Below, one piece after another: positions 5,554 to 5,601 of a stretch of DNA of 5,601 nucleotides (position 1 is its first letter; each line of letters begins with the position of its first letter). The notes beneath the pieces were generated by a model. The model saw only the letters and a program-made list of their open reading frames with translations, was not told the origin of the DNA and made no database searches. Position numbers and translations under genes: made by a program. This DNA comes from Nocardioides sp. (GTDB taxonomy: Bacteria > Actinomycetota > Actinomycetes > Propionibacteriales > Nocardioidaceae): positions 1 to 5,601 of the forward strand of contig JARICB010000037.1 in NCBI GenBank assembly GCA_029264225.1, read 5' to 3'.

Positions 5554-5601
5554 GAGAGGCCCTACGGTCGTTCCAGCCCCGCGTTTCCCGAATATTCAGT
5601 G

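Noticed and set aside
5550..5574. ECF-sigma-like promoter (GGAAC at 5570-5574, minus strand) for the collagen-like gene
   Set aside because: The -35-like GGAAC is followed 15 bases later by CGTG rather than CGTT, and it would place the transcript start inside the coding region if GTG 5553 is used. Too weak to annotate.

Overview
The window is high-GC DNA with actinobacterial codon use. A DUF222/13E12-type HNH protein and a DinB-like N-terminus of the kind common in mycothiol-using bacteria also point to a high-GC Gram-positive. A Nocardioides-like or related actinobacterium is my inference; there is no rRNA or tRNA here to fix the genus.

Layout. Bases 1-97 hold the start of a minus-strand gene, probably a DinB/DUF664-type protein, which runs off the left edge. 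Bases 147-805 carry a minus-strand toxin-antitoxin pair: a Phd/YefM-like antitoxin, then an overlapping PIN-domain (VapC-like) toxin. The toxin's predicted metal-binding acidic residues are mostly replaced. A near-perfect inverted repeat at 809-833 separates the antitoxin from a divergent plus-strand HNH endonuclease gene (893-2098) and carries a -10-like hexamer on each arm, so one antitoxin-bound operator could control both directions. The HNH gene converges on the next gene across a hairpin at 2132-2154.

The centre of interest is a divergent pair. A minus-strand stand-alone LanC-like protein (2175-3554) has its zinc motif as Cys-Cys-Gly instead of Cys-His-Gly. A plus-strand exported right-handed beta-helix protein (3561-4748) lies next to it. 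Their most upstream plausible start codons are only 6 bases apart, so transcription signals must be shared or lie inside coding sequence. No lanthipeptide precursor or dehydratase gene is visible.

The beta-helix gene converges, across a hairpin at 4761-4780, on a minus-strand collagen-like gene (4777-5553). That protein has about 20 uninterrupted Gly-X-Y triplets and a C-terminal domain that resembles the BclB/BclA-type domains of Firmicute exosporium proteins. Its 5' end is uncertain and shows no clear signal peptide. Nine-base tandem repeats in it suggest length variation.

How the genes work together: the left block looks like a small accessory module (TA pair plus HNH). The right block contains two genes for likely exported or surface proteins (beta-helix, collagen-like) and a cytosolic LanC-like enzyme. 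A functional link between the LanC-like protein and the beta-helix protein is inferred only from their divergent arrangement.
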